Source: Imperialibacter roseus (lineage in GTDB: Bacteria; Bacteroidota; Bacteroidia; Cytophagales; Cyclobacteriaceae). Taken from it: a stretch of DNA of 64,000 nt. The DNA lies in contig NZ_CP136051.1 in assembly GCF_032999765.1 (NCBI RefSeq), forward strand, positions 6,156,501 through 6,220,500, written 5' to 3'. The translations under genes and the position numbers were made by a program. How positions within the stretch are numbered: the stretch's first letter is position 1; every line of letters begins with the position of its first letter. The notes below the pieces were generated by a model. That model did not search any database. It had not been told where the DNA came from and worked only from the letters and a program-made list of their open reading frames with translations. Of this stretch, positions 37,237 to 45,297 are shown piece by piece.

Positions 37237-38093
37237 AGCGTCAACTCCATTTCCCATTGATCTATCTGGTTTTCGAATCCCACGTTCAGCAAAAAACCTG
37301 CAATGTCTTTTGCAGCTTCAGGGATGTTAATGGCAGTCAGGTTTTTCTTTCCACTTTGAATATACGCTTCATAAACTAGTCGTGTGCCAATGCCCTTTCT
37401 TCTTAAGCTGGCATCAACAGCCATGCGTGTTATCCTTCCGGATTGAGCCTGAAAAATAATGTAACCAACCACTCTGTCGCCATTACGGCACTCCACGAAG
37501 GTCTCGGAGGCTGCATTGTATGCCAACTGATCGAACGTGTCAGAAAACGAAGTTTCCACGCTGTCCAGTTGCTGGTATAAATCTTTCCTGCTGAGGGAGC
37601 CACAGGCAATCAGAAATTCGTCTTGGTTTAGATTAGAAGGCTCAAGAACCTTGTTAAGCTTATAGCAATTGTAGAAGCCCACTTTCCGGAAACCGATCTC
37701 TTCATAAACATTAATGGCGACTTCATTGACAGTAATTACCTCGAGCACACATCTTTTTGCCTGCGTGGCAGCTTTCTCCCGAAACGCCAGATACAATTGT
37801 CGGGTCAGGCGGTTGCCTCTGTGCCCGGGAATCACCCCTGTACCGCCATTGTAAATACTGGTAATGTCTTTGTATTCGTTCAGGCTGTGAAATATAAAGC
37901 CGACCAGCTTCTGGCCTGAAAACGCCCCAAACGAAAGGTCAAATCTGATATTCAGCTTGCCAAGCATCCTCTTTTTAAAAAGAGAATAGCTAAGCTGCAT
38001 AGGCACGGGATATTCAGAGAACGCTTCCAAAAACGACCTGTGCATTTGTCTCAGGTCATTGTGCTGGAGCGGGCGAATTTCGTATTGACTCAT
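37233..38093 (-). CDS. Double GNAT-domain acetyltransferase
   Basis: 286 residues from ATG 38093, which overlaps the csaA stop as TAATG. Two GNAT-like halves: the first (about 1-145) has an acetyl-CoA loop GVIPGHRGNRLTRQLY, the second (about 155-286) has AVDASLRRKGIGTRL, the better match to RxxGxG. Bipartite GNATs use one half for catalysis. The acceptor is unknown. Coupled to csaA before it and to murF-alr after it (ATGA overlap). Confidence 0.85.
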   Translation of the reverse strand: MSQYEIRPLQHNDLRQMHRSFLEAFSEYPVPMQLSYSLFKKRMLGKLNIRFDLSFGAFSGQKLVGFIFHSLNEYKDITSIYNGGTGVIPGHRGNRLTRQLYLAFREKAATQAKRCVLEVITVNEVAINVYEEIGFRKVGFYNCYKLNKVLEPSNLNQDEFLIACGSLSRKDLYQQLDSVETSFSDTFDQLAYNAASETFVECRNGDRVVGYIIFQAQSGRITRMAVDASLRRKGIGTRLVYEAYIQSGKKNLTAINIPEAAKDIAGFLLNVGFENQIDQWEMELTL

Positions 38094-38425
38094 TAATTCA
38101 GCATTGCGCCATTGGGCACTTTTAGTTCGGGAGTGCAAAGTACAATATCACCTGATTCGTTAGCAAACCCGGTAACAAGTACTTCTGACATAAAATTCGC
38201 TATTTGCTTGGGAGGGAAGTTGGAAACACACACAATTTGTTTCCCAACCAAATCTTCCGGAGTATAGAGCGCTGTGATTTGAGCGCTGGATTGTTTCACA
38301 CCTAGCTCTGCGCCAAGGTCGATTTTAAGAATATAGGCAAGTTTTCGTGCCTTTGGAAATGGCAACACTTCCACAATGGTTCCAACTCTTATGTCTACCT
38401 TTTTAAAGTCACTCCAGTCAATCAT
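38093..38425 (-). CDS. csaA: tRNA-binding domain protein CsaA
   Basis: 110 residues, the stand-alone EMAP II-like OB fold. It begins [20 protein letters not shown] and has the family core [17 protein letters not shown], with [19 protein letters not shown] after it. CsaA binds tRNA and was described as a chaperone linked to protein export. First gene of the csaA-GNAT-murF/alr run, with overlapping starts and stops. Confidence 0.94.
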   Translation of the reverse strand: MIDWSDFKKVDIRVGTIVEVLPFPKARKLAYILKIDLGAELGVKQSSAQITALYTPEDLVGKQIVCVSNFPPKQIANFMSEVLVTGFANESGDIVLCTPELKVPNGAMLN

Positions 38426-38565
38426 GGTTTAGTAAATTATACGAAAGTCAAAAAAAATATGTTAAATCTAATATTAAGGGATGAAAGGTAAATGTTAGAT
38501 GCACGCATTAGGAATCTTAAACAAAATTTTAGTATCTTGGTTTCCCTTTCAGGTCTAAAGCACAT

Positions 38566-38928
38566 ATGATTTATACCAAGAATATTTTCAGATCACTACT
38601 ACTTGCGGGCTGTATCTGCCTGCTTCCTTCTTTGGCGTCAGCATCTGTAGAAGATGGGAGCGAAGACAAGTCAAAAGACAATAAGGAGCAGTGCGATCAG
38701 GAAGATAAGGACAAGAAAGCAGCAGAGGCTGCTGTGGTGAAGGAAAAGCCAAAGGCTGTTAATTATACTGCTTCAAGTCAGAAGAGTCGTGAAATTGTGC
38801 CAGGTTTGAGCAACAAAGCTGATTCGTCTTCGGTGCTTTCTTATAACTTCATATTCTATCTGGTGTACAAGTTTAAGTACTCAGAATCGGAAGAAGAGTT
38901 TTCTCAGGAATCGAGAACTACAGACTAA
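38566..38928 (+). CDS. Small secreted protein, unknown
   Basis: 120 residues. Signal peptide with a hydrophobic core LLLAGCICLLPSLASA and a likely cut after ASA; the Cys could also be lipidated. The mature part is highly charged (SEDKSKDNKEQ, QEDKDKKAAEA), low complexity in its first half, with a Tyr/Phe-rich stretch NFIFYLVYKFKY near the end. No family recognised. It is a single gene with its own strong terminator. Confidence 0.75.
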   Translation: MIYTKNIFRSLLLAGCICLLPSLASASVEDGSEDKSKDNKEQCDQEDKDKKAAEAAVVKEKPKAVNYTASSQKSREIVPGLSNKADSSSVLSYNFIFYLVYKFKYSESEEEFSQESRTTD

Positions 38929-38934
38929 AAATAT

Positions 38935-38958
38935 AAAGGGCTTTTCAGCCCTTTTTTT
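38935..38958 (+). terminator. Bidirectional terminator
   Basis: 8-bp stem AAAGGGCT/AGCCCTTT (38935-38942 with 38947-38954), loop TTTC, followed by TTTT on the plus strand. On the minus strand the stem is followed by TATATTTTTAG, so it may also serve the convergent lipoprotein gene at 38974-39537. Confidence 0.85.
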
Positions 38959-38973
38959 ATTCCCGGAACCGCC

Positions 38974-39537
38974 TTATTGGATAGTGACATTGAAAGGAGG
39001 TGCTGTTTCAACGTCCGTTTCGCCTGCCGCATTGGTAGCATCGCCATCCCTTACACCCGCCGCAGTTTTATTGGGTTCGTGTCTCAAAATCACAGTCAGC
39101 GTCCCTGAACCGGCCACTCCCGCAACAAAAGTATTCTGCAAACCAATCGGATATCCGTCAGCATCCTGATCGTCGTATGTTGTTGTTAACTCAAGGCCAT
39201 CGCCCGTGATAAAAAAGAACTGATGCTCGGTTCCTTCCTCACTCACCTCAGCTGAAATGTCGTCAGCGGGTGTGGTTGATTCATTGAGTAATTCTACGGA
39301 CACAGCATAAGTTTTCCCAGCCTCCAGCGAGATGTCGTCCACTGTTGGCAGGTTGGCTCCGTCTCCATCGGCATCTTTCCATTCCGCCACGAAAGAGTTA
39401 GAACCCTCCGTAAATGTGAGCTTAACAGTGGTGATAAGCTCTTCTTCATTCTCAATAACCGGATCAGCGTCATCGTTACAAGAACCTAAAAGCAACAGTG
39501 TTGCAAAAAGAAAGCTCGAAGCAAATAGTGTTTTCAT
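38974..39537 (-). CDS. Lipoprotein partner of a TonB-dependent receptor
   Basis: 187 residues from ATG 39537. Lipobox LLLGSC, then an acidic linker (NDDADPVIENEEE). The body is beta-rich with Asp-rich loops (DADGDGANLP, DDQDADGYPIG) that could bind calcium or another metal, and ends RHEPNKTAAG...NVTIQ. This layout is that of the group often named type 1 periplasmic binding fold lipoproteins next to TonB receptors in Bacteroidota. It probably helps bind the ligand at the cell surface. It starts 10 bp after the receptor gene. Confidence 0.8.
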   Translation of the reverse strand: MKTLFASSFLFATLLLLGSCNDDADPVIENEEELITTVKLTFTEGSNSFVAEWKDADGDGANLPTVDDISLEAGKTYAVSVELLNESTTPADDISAEVSEEGTEHQFFFITGDGLELTTTYDDQDADGYPIGLQNTFVAGVAGSGTLTVILRHEPNKTAAGVRDGDATNAAGETDVETAPPFNVTIQ

Positions 39538-39547
39538 CGTTGTTAAA

Positions 39548-41863
39548 TTAAAATTTATAGTTAAACCTGATAGTGACTGTTCTTCCCAGTTCGTCGGCAT
39601 AGTACCTGAACCGGTTTAGGTATTCTCTGTACGAAGTATCGAGGAGGTTGGTGCCCTCAAGGTAAATTTCGTAGTCATTGCCAAAAAGCTGGGATCCGTA
39701 GCCCACGTTGAGGCCAAGCAGCTGATATCCTTTTGGCGGATCTACATAATCGACCCCGACTGGATAGCGGTTTTGTCTGCGCACAAGGCTATGCGAGGCT
39801 GAAACAAAAAATGTCTTCTTAGACTGGAATGGATAGCTCCAGGTGACACTGTTTTGGATACGGTCTCCGGGCATAAAGATGAGATAATCATCTTTCAAAA
39901 CGTCTTTAGCACGGATAATGGAACCCTTGAGGTTGTATTGCCATTGCTTGCTCACTAGAGCCAACACAGAAATGTCTGTCCCTGCCATAAAGGCGTCCGT
40001 TTGCACGTAAGAGTATACGGGAAAAGCTCCCCGGATAGTCAGCCGTGGTTCCGGCTGTGGCTGTAGATAGATGTAATTGTCAATCTTTTGTGCATACATC
40101 GCCACCTCGGCTGACCAAATGCCTTTGCGAATCAGTAGCTGGTTGACCCACTTTAACGCCTGCTCAGTGCCAAGTTCTGTATTGCCTTCCTCTATGGTGG
40201 CTGCTCCATGGTGAAGTCCCTGGCTGTAGAGTTCACTCACATTCGGTGGCCGCCAGGCTGTGCCAAGGTTGGAGGTAACCTTCCATCCATCTGCTGGCTT
40301 TAGCACTAAGCCTACTGATCCTGAGAAGTTGTTGAAATTGTATTTAGGTCTTATTACTTCGTTGTTCTCGTCAAAAGTAAATACCTGAAAAGCTCTATTG
40401 TCAAACCTTAGCCCGGCCTCTATCTCCCAGCGATCGTCCATCCACCTTTCGATGACAAACATCCCTGACGTGGCACTGTTGTAGTTGGGGATCAACGGCT
40501 TGATGCCAGTGCCAGGCACATTCCTGTTTTCCTGGTATATAAAGCTTCCACCGATTTGCCCTCTAAGCTTTTGCCACGTACGTTGTTCCCAAATAAGGTC
40601 GGTTGAGTGGGTAAGCAGGTCCATGTGCAAAGCGGGCGTTTCTCCCCTTCCTCCACGCCTGATGTCAAACTCCTTACGAATATTTCTTTGGTAGCCGTAC
40701 ACAAGTTTGATATCACCCAGACGACCTTTCTTTCCAAGAGTTGCCTTTGCCAAATCGTGACTTATCTCCTGCCTTGGGTTGTCGATTTTGTAGGAAAAGT
40801 CTTCTACAATGAGCGGTCTATCGCTTTCAAAGGCCGCCTGAAGATCGGTTAGGTTGCCAATGTGAGCGCTTCGTAAAATACCAAGCTCAGTGGTAAACTT
40901 GCTGTAATAGGCCTCCGCCAACCAGTCGTTCTTTTTGTATCCAATGGCTCCTGAAAAATCCGCCTCTTTTAAACCAGTATTGGTGAGCATGTAGTCGGGT
41001 GCTTTGAAGTCGCCGGCACGACGCCCCGTCGCCTGTAGCCTCCATGCCACCGATTCAGCTTTGCCCAGCCCCCCCTGAAAGGTTGTCGACGCCGACCCCA
41101 TTCTCCCATTGTCGGCAGCCATCAGCCTGAGGTTACCGTGGAGGTGCTTATGCTCATAGGGCAAAGCCGGTGGTTCCACCACCACAATGCCGCCAATAGC
41201 TTCCGGCCCGTAACGAACGGCGGCGGCGCCCTTTACCACCGAAATTTGTGTGGCCATCATTGGGTCTATTTCAGGAGCGTGCTCAGTTCCCCATTGTTGA
41301 CCTTCCTGCCGAAGGCCATTGTTGAGGATGAGGATTCTGTTGCTGTGGAGCCCGTTAATGATTGGCTTGGAAATGGTTGGGCCTGTTTTGAGACTTGAGA
41401 CTCCAGGGAGCTCCTGCAAGCTTTCTCCCAATGATTTTCCGCTGGCTCTGGCCAACTGGGTTTCGGATAGCGTTACTTCTGACTGTGTTTTGTCAGGCGA
41501 AATAGCTTCACCCTGCACGGTTACCTCGTCTATCAACATGTCATCTTCCTCCATCAAAACGAAAAGTTCGTTCTGTAGCGGAAGAGTGATGGTCAGGTGT
41601 TTTTCTTTATAGCCAAGGTAATGAATGTCAGCGGTGAAGATACCTGCGCATAGCCCTTGTATATTGAACCTTCCCTTTTCGTCAGTGGTAGTTCCTTTTT
41701 CGGGGCCTACTAACCAAATAGCAGCTATGGGTAGCGCCTCTTTGGTTGTCATGTCGATGACCGTTCCCTGCAAAGTTAGGTTACAGGGCTGGCCTTGAGC
41801 GAAAACGACGCTCGCCTTTGCCATAAACAACACACATGTAAACGCTACGATTTTCTTGCTCAA
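39548..41863 (-). CDS. TonB-dependent outer-membrane receptor
   Basis: 771 residues with a TTG start at 41863; there is no in-frame ATG before the end of the signal peptide (ASVVFAQ), and the TTG at 41893 lies in a promoter element. After the signal come a carboxypeptidase-D-like domain (about 25-105), the plug (SGKSLGESLQELPGVSSL, GAAAVRYGPEAIGGIVVV, about 125-235) and the 22-strand barrel ending in VTIRFNYKF with terminal Phe. The plug loop GTEHAPEIDPM and HKHLH recall zinc or copper receptors of the ZnuD type, a weak inference. With the downstream lipoprotein it forms a two-gene uptake unit. Confidence 0.9.
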   Translation of the reverse strand: MSKKIVAFTCVLFMAKASVVFAQGQPCNLTLQGTVIDMTTKEALPIAAIWLVGPEKGTTTDEKGRFNIQGLCAGIFTADIHYLGYKEKHLTITLPLQNELFVLMEEDDMLIDEVTVQGEAISPDKTQSEVTLSETQLARASGKSLGESLQELPGVSSLKTGPTISKPIINGLHSNRILILNNGLRQEGQQWGTEHAPEIDPMMATQISVVKGAAAVRYGPEAIGGIVVVEPPALPYEHKHLHGNLRLMAADNGRMGSASTTFQGGLGKAESVAWRLQATGRRAGDFKAPDYMLTNTGLKEADFSGAIGYKKNDWLAEAYYSKFTTELGILRSAHIGNLTDLQAAFESDRPLIVEDFSYKIDNPRQEISHDLAKATLGKKGRLGDIKLVYGYQRNIRKEFDIRRGGRGETPALHMDLLTHSTDLIWEQRTWQKLRGQIGGSFIYQENRNVPGTGIKPLIPNYNSATSGMFVIERWMDDRWEIEAGLRFDNRAFQVFTFDENNEVIRPKYNFNNFSGSVGLVLKPADGWKVTSNLGTAWRPPNVSELYSQGLHHGAATIEEGNTELGTEQALKWVNQLLIRKGIWSAEVAMYAQKIDNYIYLQPQPEPRLTIRGAFPVYSYVQTDAFMAGTDISVLALVSKQWQYNLKGSIIRAKDVLKDDYLIFMPGDRIQNSVTWSYPFQSKKTFFVSASHSLVRRQNRYPVGVDYVDPPKGYQLLGLNVGYGSQLFGNDYEIYLEGTNLLDTSYREYLNRFRYYADELGRTVTIRFNYKF

Positions 41864-41890
41864 GCCAGTCGAATCAAACTCTGTAAAGAA

Positions 41891-41898
41891 CAAAAGTA
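41891..41898 (-). promoter_or_regulatory. Candidate -7 element for the TonB receptor
   Basis: On the minus strand TACTTTTG matches TAnnTTTG. It covers the TTG at 41893, so translation must begin downstream, most simply at TTG 41863, giving a leader of about 20 nt. Confidence 0.5.
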
Positions 41899-41976
41899 GG
41901 GCGAGGGAATACTAAATGCAACAATGTTGCAAAAAACAAATTCGCTATTCTTTGAATGGTAAAGCCTGGTAGTTTT

Positions 41977-42708
41977 TCAGACACTCTTTACCACCAGGCT
42001 TTCAATGTCTTTTAGTGTGATTTTGCCTTCATAGTAGGCTTTCCCGAATATGACACCATAAACACCGATGTCGGCCAGGCGCTTGATGTCATCAACATTG
42101 CGAACGCCGCCGCTGGCAAATATGTGGAGGTTGGGGAAGCGGGCTACCAGTTGCTCAAACAGGTCGAAAGACGGGCCTTCAAGTACCCCATCTCTTGAAA
42201 TGTCGGTAGTTTTAAGGTATTTGAGGCCGTTTTGATAAAAGAAGTCAATATGCTCAAACAGGTCTATGCTGGTATCTTTCAGCCAGCCGCCTACCCGAAT
42301 CTGCCCATTGAGCGAGTCGGCCCCAAGCGCAATCTTATTTCTGCCATAGGACATCAGCCATGAGGTGAAAAGCTCTGGCTTGTAAACGGCCATAGTGGCG
42401 GAAGTAATGCTGTCTGCACCGAATTCAATTAGCTTTAAAATATCACCATCAGTGTGAACGCCACCAGCGTAGTTAATTTTAAGATTGGTGTGGCCGGCCA
42501 TGGCTTCCAGTACATGGTAGTTGACGGGGCTGCCTTTTTTTGACCCCTCAAGATCAACCAGGTACACCCTTTCGATGCCATGTTGTTCAAACTGCATTGC
42601 AACATCCAAAGGAGGCTCATCATAAATGGTCTCACTGGAAAAGTCTCCTTTAGTAAGGCGCACTGACTTTCCCTTCATCACTGTTATGGATGGTACAAGT
42701 TGTATCAT
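41977..42708 (-). CDS. HisA/HisF-family TIM barrel, HisA-like with one catalytic Asp missing
   Basis: 243 residues, the size of HisA, with its barrel signatures: KSVRLTKGDFS, FEQHGIERVYLVDLEGSKKG, a second catalytic-type Asp131 in IALGADSLNG, TTDISRDGVLEG and SGGVRNVDD. In true HisA the first strand reads PAIDL or PAIDI and its Asp is the general acid/base. Here it reads VPSITVMKG, with Thr9 in that place. The second phosphate loop GGG(L) is also AGGV. It stands alone, with no other his genes in the window. So either it is a paralogue with a different reaction or an altered HisA. Function uncertain. Confidence 0.75.
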   Translation of the reverse strand: MIQLVPSITVMKGKSVRLTKGDFSSETIYDEPPLDVAMQFEQHGIERVYLVDLEGSKKGSPVNYHVLEAMAGHTNLKINYAGGVHTDGDILKLIEFGADSITSATMAVYKPELFTSWLMSYGRNKIALGADSLNGQIRVGGWLKDTSIDLFEHIDFFYQNGLKYLKTTDISRDGVLEGPSFDLFEQLVARFPNLHIFASGGVRNVDDIKRLADIGVYGVIFGKAYYEGKITLKDIESLVVKSV

Positions 42709-42861
42709 ATATATAAATTGTTGAGCCCGTGAAAATAGTAAACTTTAGTGGTAGAGACCCTCGCCTTTAATTATATTTTCCAGAATTCGGTCAGGGATTA
42801 AAGCTACCAGAAATGTTTGTTTAGCGGGGCCGCAATACAAACTGAACAGAAAATACAAAAT

Positions 42862-43560
42862 CTATTTGAGCTCCACAAGCTTGAAGCCCTGGCCATGCAC
42901 GGTAAGAATTTTGAGGCGTTCGTCTTCTTTCAGGTATTTGCGAAGCTTCGCAATGTATACATCCATACTTCTGGCGTTAAAATAGCTGTCGTCGTGCCAT
43001 ATTTTCATGAGCGCCTCTGCCCTGTCAACCGTTTTGTTGAGGTTTTGGCAGAAGAGAAGAAGAAGGGCATTTTCCTTTGAAGTAAGCTTGATTTCTTGGC
43101 TGGGGCTTTTCAGCAAATTAAGGTGGGCGTCAAAATATAAGCTGCCAATTTCGAACTGAAGGTTCGTTTCCTCACCATTACCATGCACATGAGTCCTTCT
43201 AAAGATCGCCTTCATTCGAAGAAGTAGCTCTTCCATTGAAAACGGCTTTGTTAAATAATCGTCTGCACCAATCTTCAGGCCTTCGATGGTATCATCTTTC
43301 ATCGATTTGGCCGTTAAAAAGATAATGGGAATGGTTTTGCTTTTCTCTCGTATTTCTCTGGCAAGGGTAAACCCGTCCTTCTTAGGCATCATCACATCGA
43401 GAATGCACATATCGAAGCTATTGCGGGCAAAGGTGGTAAACCCCGCCTCCCCATCGGTGCAGAGGGTAGGTTCGTAGCCCTTTACCTCCAGATATTCTCT
43501 TAGGATCTGGCCCAAATTCGGATCATCTTCAACGATTAATAATTTAGGCTTCACTTCCAT
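42862..43560 (-). CDS. Response regulator, OmpR/PhoB type
   Basis: 232 residues. Receiver domain with acidic pair EDD (11-13), phospho-acceptor Asp55 in CILDVMMPKKDG, and the Lys in DDYLTKPF. C-terminal winged helix (about 135-232) with QEIKLTSKENALLLLFCQN, RAEALMKIWHDDSYFNARSMDVYIAKLRK and the closing VHGQGFKLVEL. The gene overlaps the end of its kinase gene by 17 bp. Its likely operator is the set of four TTTAAC repeats upstream of the divergent cargo gene (45214-45250). Confidence 0.94.
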   Translation of the reverse strand: MEVKPKLLIVEDDPNLGQILREYLEVKGYEPTLCTDGEAGFTTFARNSFDMCILDVMMPKKDGFTLAREIREKSKTIPIIFLTAKSMKDDTIEGLKIGADDYLTKPFSMEELLLRMKAIFRRTHVHGNGEETNLQFEIGSLYFDAHLNLLKSPSQEIKLTSKENALLLLFCQNLNKTVDRAEALMKIWHDDSYFNARSMDVYIAKLRKYLKEDERLKILTVHGQGFKLVELK

Positions 43561-45175
43561 AGGGTAGATGTATTTCGAATGTACTTCCTTTTTTTAGCTC
43601 ACTTTTTACTTCGATTGTGCCTCCATGCGCTTCTACCATAGTTTTCACGTAAGCAAGGCCAAGCCCAAAACCTTTAACGTCGTGCAGGTTGCCTGTAGGC
43701 ACCCGGTAGAACCGGTCAAATATCTTCTGAGCAGACTCTTTGCTCATCCCCAGCCCATGGTCTTCCACCGTGATGGCAACCCCATTTTTGCTATTAGAAG
43801 TTTTAACCAGAATTTCGGGGTCTTCGGGCGAATACTTATTGGCGTTGTCGAGCAGGTTATGTATGATATTAGTTAAGTGCATTTGGTCCACGAGTATTTT
43901 GGCCGGATTGGCTTTCATCTCGGTGGTGATTGTTCCGTTTCTTTTTTGCACCTGAAGAGCCACATTGTCAATGGCATTTTCGATAAGGTCATTGATGTCC
44001 ACGCTCTCCAGTTTAAGTTTGAAATCTTTTCGGTCGAGTGCGGCCATTTGGAGCACTTTTTCTACCTGAAGGCCGAGGCGTTTGTTCTCTTCAGAAATAA
44101 TTTTCAGGTAACGTTTTTGAAAGGTTGGCTGAACGGCCACCTGCTCATCCTGCAGGGCTTCGCAAGCCAGGGCGACCGTTGAGATAGGCGTTTTGAACTC
44201 GTGGGTCATGTTGTTAATGAAGTCGTTTTTTATCTCCGATATTTTCTTTTGCTTGATGATGGTTTGCACGGCATAGCCAAAGCAAAAAATGATGGTGACC
44301 AGAAGCACCGCTGAGGAGGCCATGCTGGTCCAAATCTTCTGAAGTAAAAACGATTTTTGATTGGGGAAGCTTATCAGAAGGGTACTGCCCTCACCCAGCA
44401 AGTCGTTGGGGAAGAGGCTGGCCCTGAATTCCGTGTGCCGCCTTGTTTTTGGTTGATAGTTGGTAGAGGCCAAAACAATCTTGCCTGACTCCTCATCAAC
44501 AATGCTGTAGTCGTACTCGGTGTTAATACCTTTATTTTCAAGCTCCGAAATCAGCAGAGAATCAAGCTGATGTGGGTCGATCCTATTGGAGATGGTGGGT
44601 TTCTCAAAAAGCAGCTCGTGCAGCGCCACCTGGATCATTTCAGTTTTTTGAGCTGCTTTTTGTATGGTTTTCTTGTACTGCCCAACGGCAAAATGCGTAG
44701 AGTCGCCGATTTCTGAAGTAAATGTGAAGCCACTGAATCCGTCGCCGGGTGATGATGGCACTACAAGAACAGACGTGTCCTGAACGACATAGATATTATC
44801 TCCTTCATTTGATTCGAATTGGTACTGCACACTATAAGGGAGCTTTTTTACCTTTTGAGAAGCTTCAACCGGTTCTTCTCCACTCTTCACCTCCCATTTT
44901 TTATAGGTGCTCTCAATATACCTGACATTGCCCGGGGCCATGGGTGTGACACTTCTGAACTTGATATTGGAATTGAAATTGTCGAAAGCCACCAGCATGG
45001 CCTCTTGTCTTTCCAGCTTGTCCACGGCGTTGGTCAGGGCGGTTTGCACGTCCTTTCTGAAGCGCTCCTGATTCACCTCTATCACAGCATCAATCCAGTA
45101 AAGCTGGAAGGCTACCAGCCCAATAAGGGCTACGCTCATTAGCGCTATGATCCAACGAAGGGTGTTCTTACTCAT
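43544..45175 (-). CDS. Sensor histidine kinase, partner of the OmpR-type regulator
   Basis: 543 residues. Membrane helices at about 8-28 and 278-300 enclose a periplasmic sensor domain of about 250 residues with no family that I recognise. The kinase core has His325 in NNMTHEFKTPIS, the N box NIIHNLLDNANKYSPE, the G1 box VEDHGLGMS and the G2 box GFGLGLAYVK. No HAMP or receiver domain. It is transcribed ahead of the regulator gene, divergently from the type IX cargo gene at 45298, with a very short predicted leader. Confidence 0.94.
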   Translation of the reverse strand: MSKNTLRWIIALMSVALIGLVAFQLYWIDAVIEVNQERFRKDVQTALTNAVDKLERQEAMLVAFDNFNSNIKFRSVTPMAPGNVRYIESTYKKWEVKSGEEPVEASQKVKKLPYSVQYQFESNEGDNIYVVQDTSVLVVPSSPGDGFSGFTFTSEIGDSTHFAVGQYKKTIQKAAQKTEMIQVALHELLFEKPTISNRIDPHQLDSLLISELENKGINTEYDYSIVDEESGKIVLASTNYQPKTRRHTEFRASLFPNDLLGEGSTLLISFPNQKSFLLQKIWTSMASSAVLLVTIIFCFGYAVQTIIKQKKISEIKNDFINNMTHEFKTPISTVALACEALQDEQVAVQPTFQKRYLKIISEENKRLGLQVEKVLQMAALDRKDFKLKLESVDINDLIENAIDNVALQVQKRNGTITTEMKANPAKILVDQMHLTNIIHNLLDNANKYSPEDPEILVKTSNSKNGVAITVEDHGLGMSKESAQKIFDRFYRVPTGNLHDVKGFGLGLAYVKTMVEAHGGTIEVKSELKKGSTFEIHLPYGSEA

Positions 45176-45179
45176 GCTC

Positions 45180-45187
45180 CAAATTTA
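45180..45187 (-). promoter_or_regulatory. Candidate -7 element 4 bp from the kinase start
   Basis: On the minus strand TAAATTTG matches TAnnTTTG and lies 4 bp before the ATG at 45175, predicting an mRNA that starts at or within a few bases of the start codon. Confidence 0.5.
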
Positions 45188-45213
45188 CGCTCAAGATACC
45201 TAACTGGTTCGCT

Positions 45214-45280
45214 TTTAACCTTTTTTAACAACAATTAACCATGCTTTAACATCCCCGCTTTACTCATCGGAGTACATTTG
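45214..45280 (+). promoter_or_regulatory. Four phased TTTAAC repeats plus -7 element (probable response-regulator operator)
   Basis: Direct hexamers start at 45214 (TTTAAC), 45224 (TTTAAC), 45234 (ATTAAC) and 45245 (TTTAAC), 10, 10 and 11 bp apart. A -7 element TACATTTG lies at 45273-45280, 22 bp after the last hexamer, and the ATG follows at 45298. There is no good -33 TTTG. The arrangement fits activator binding by an OmpR/PhoB-family dimer on one helix face, in place of the -33 box. The flanking kinase-regulator pair is the obvious candidate. Confidence 0.65.
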
Positions 45281-45297
45281 GTTAAACACTACGAACT

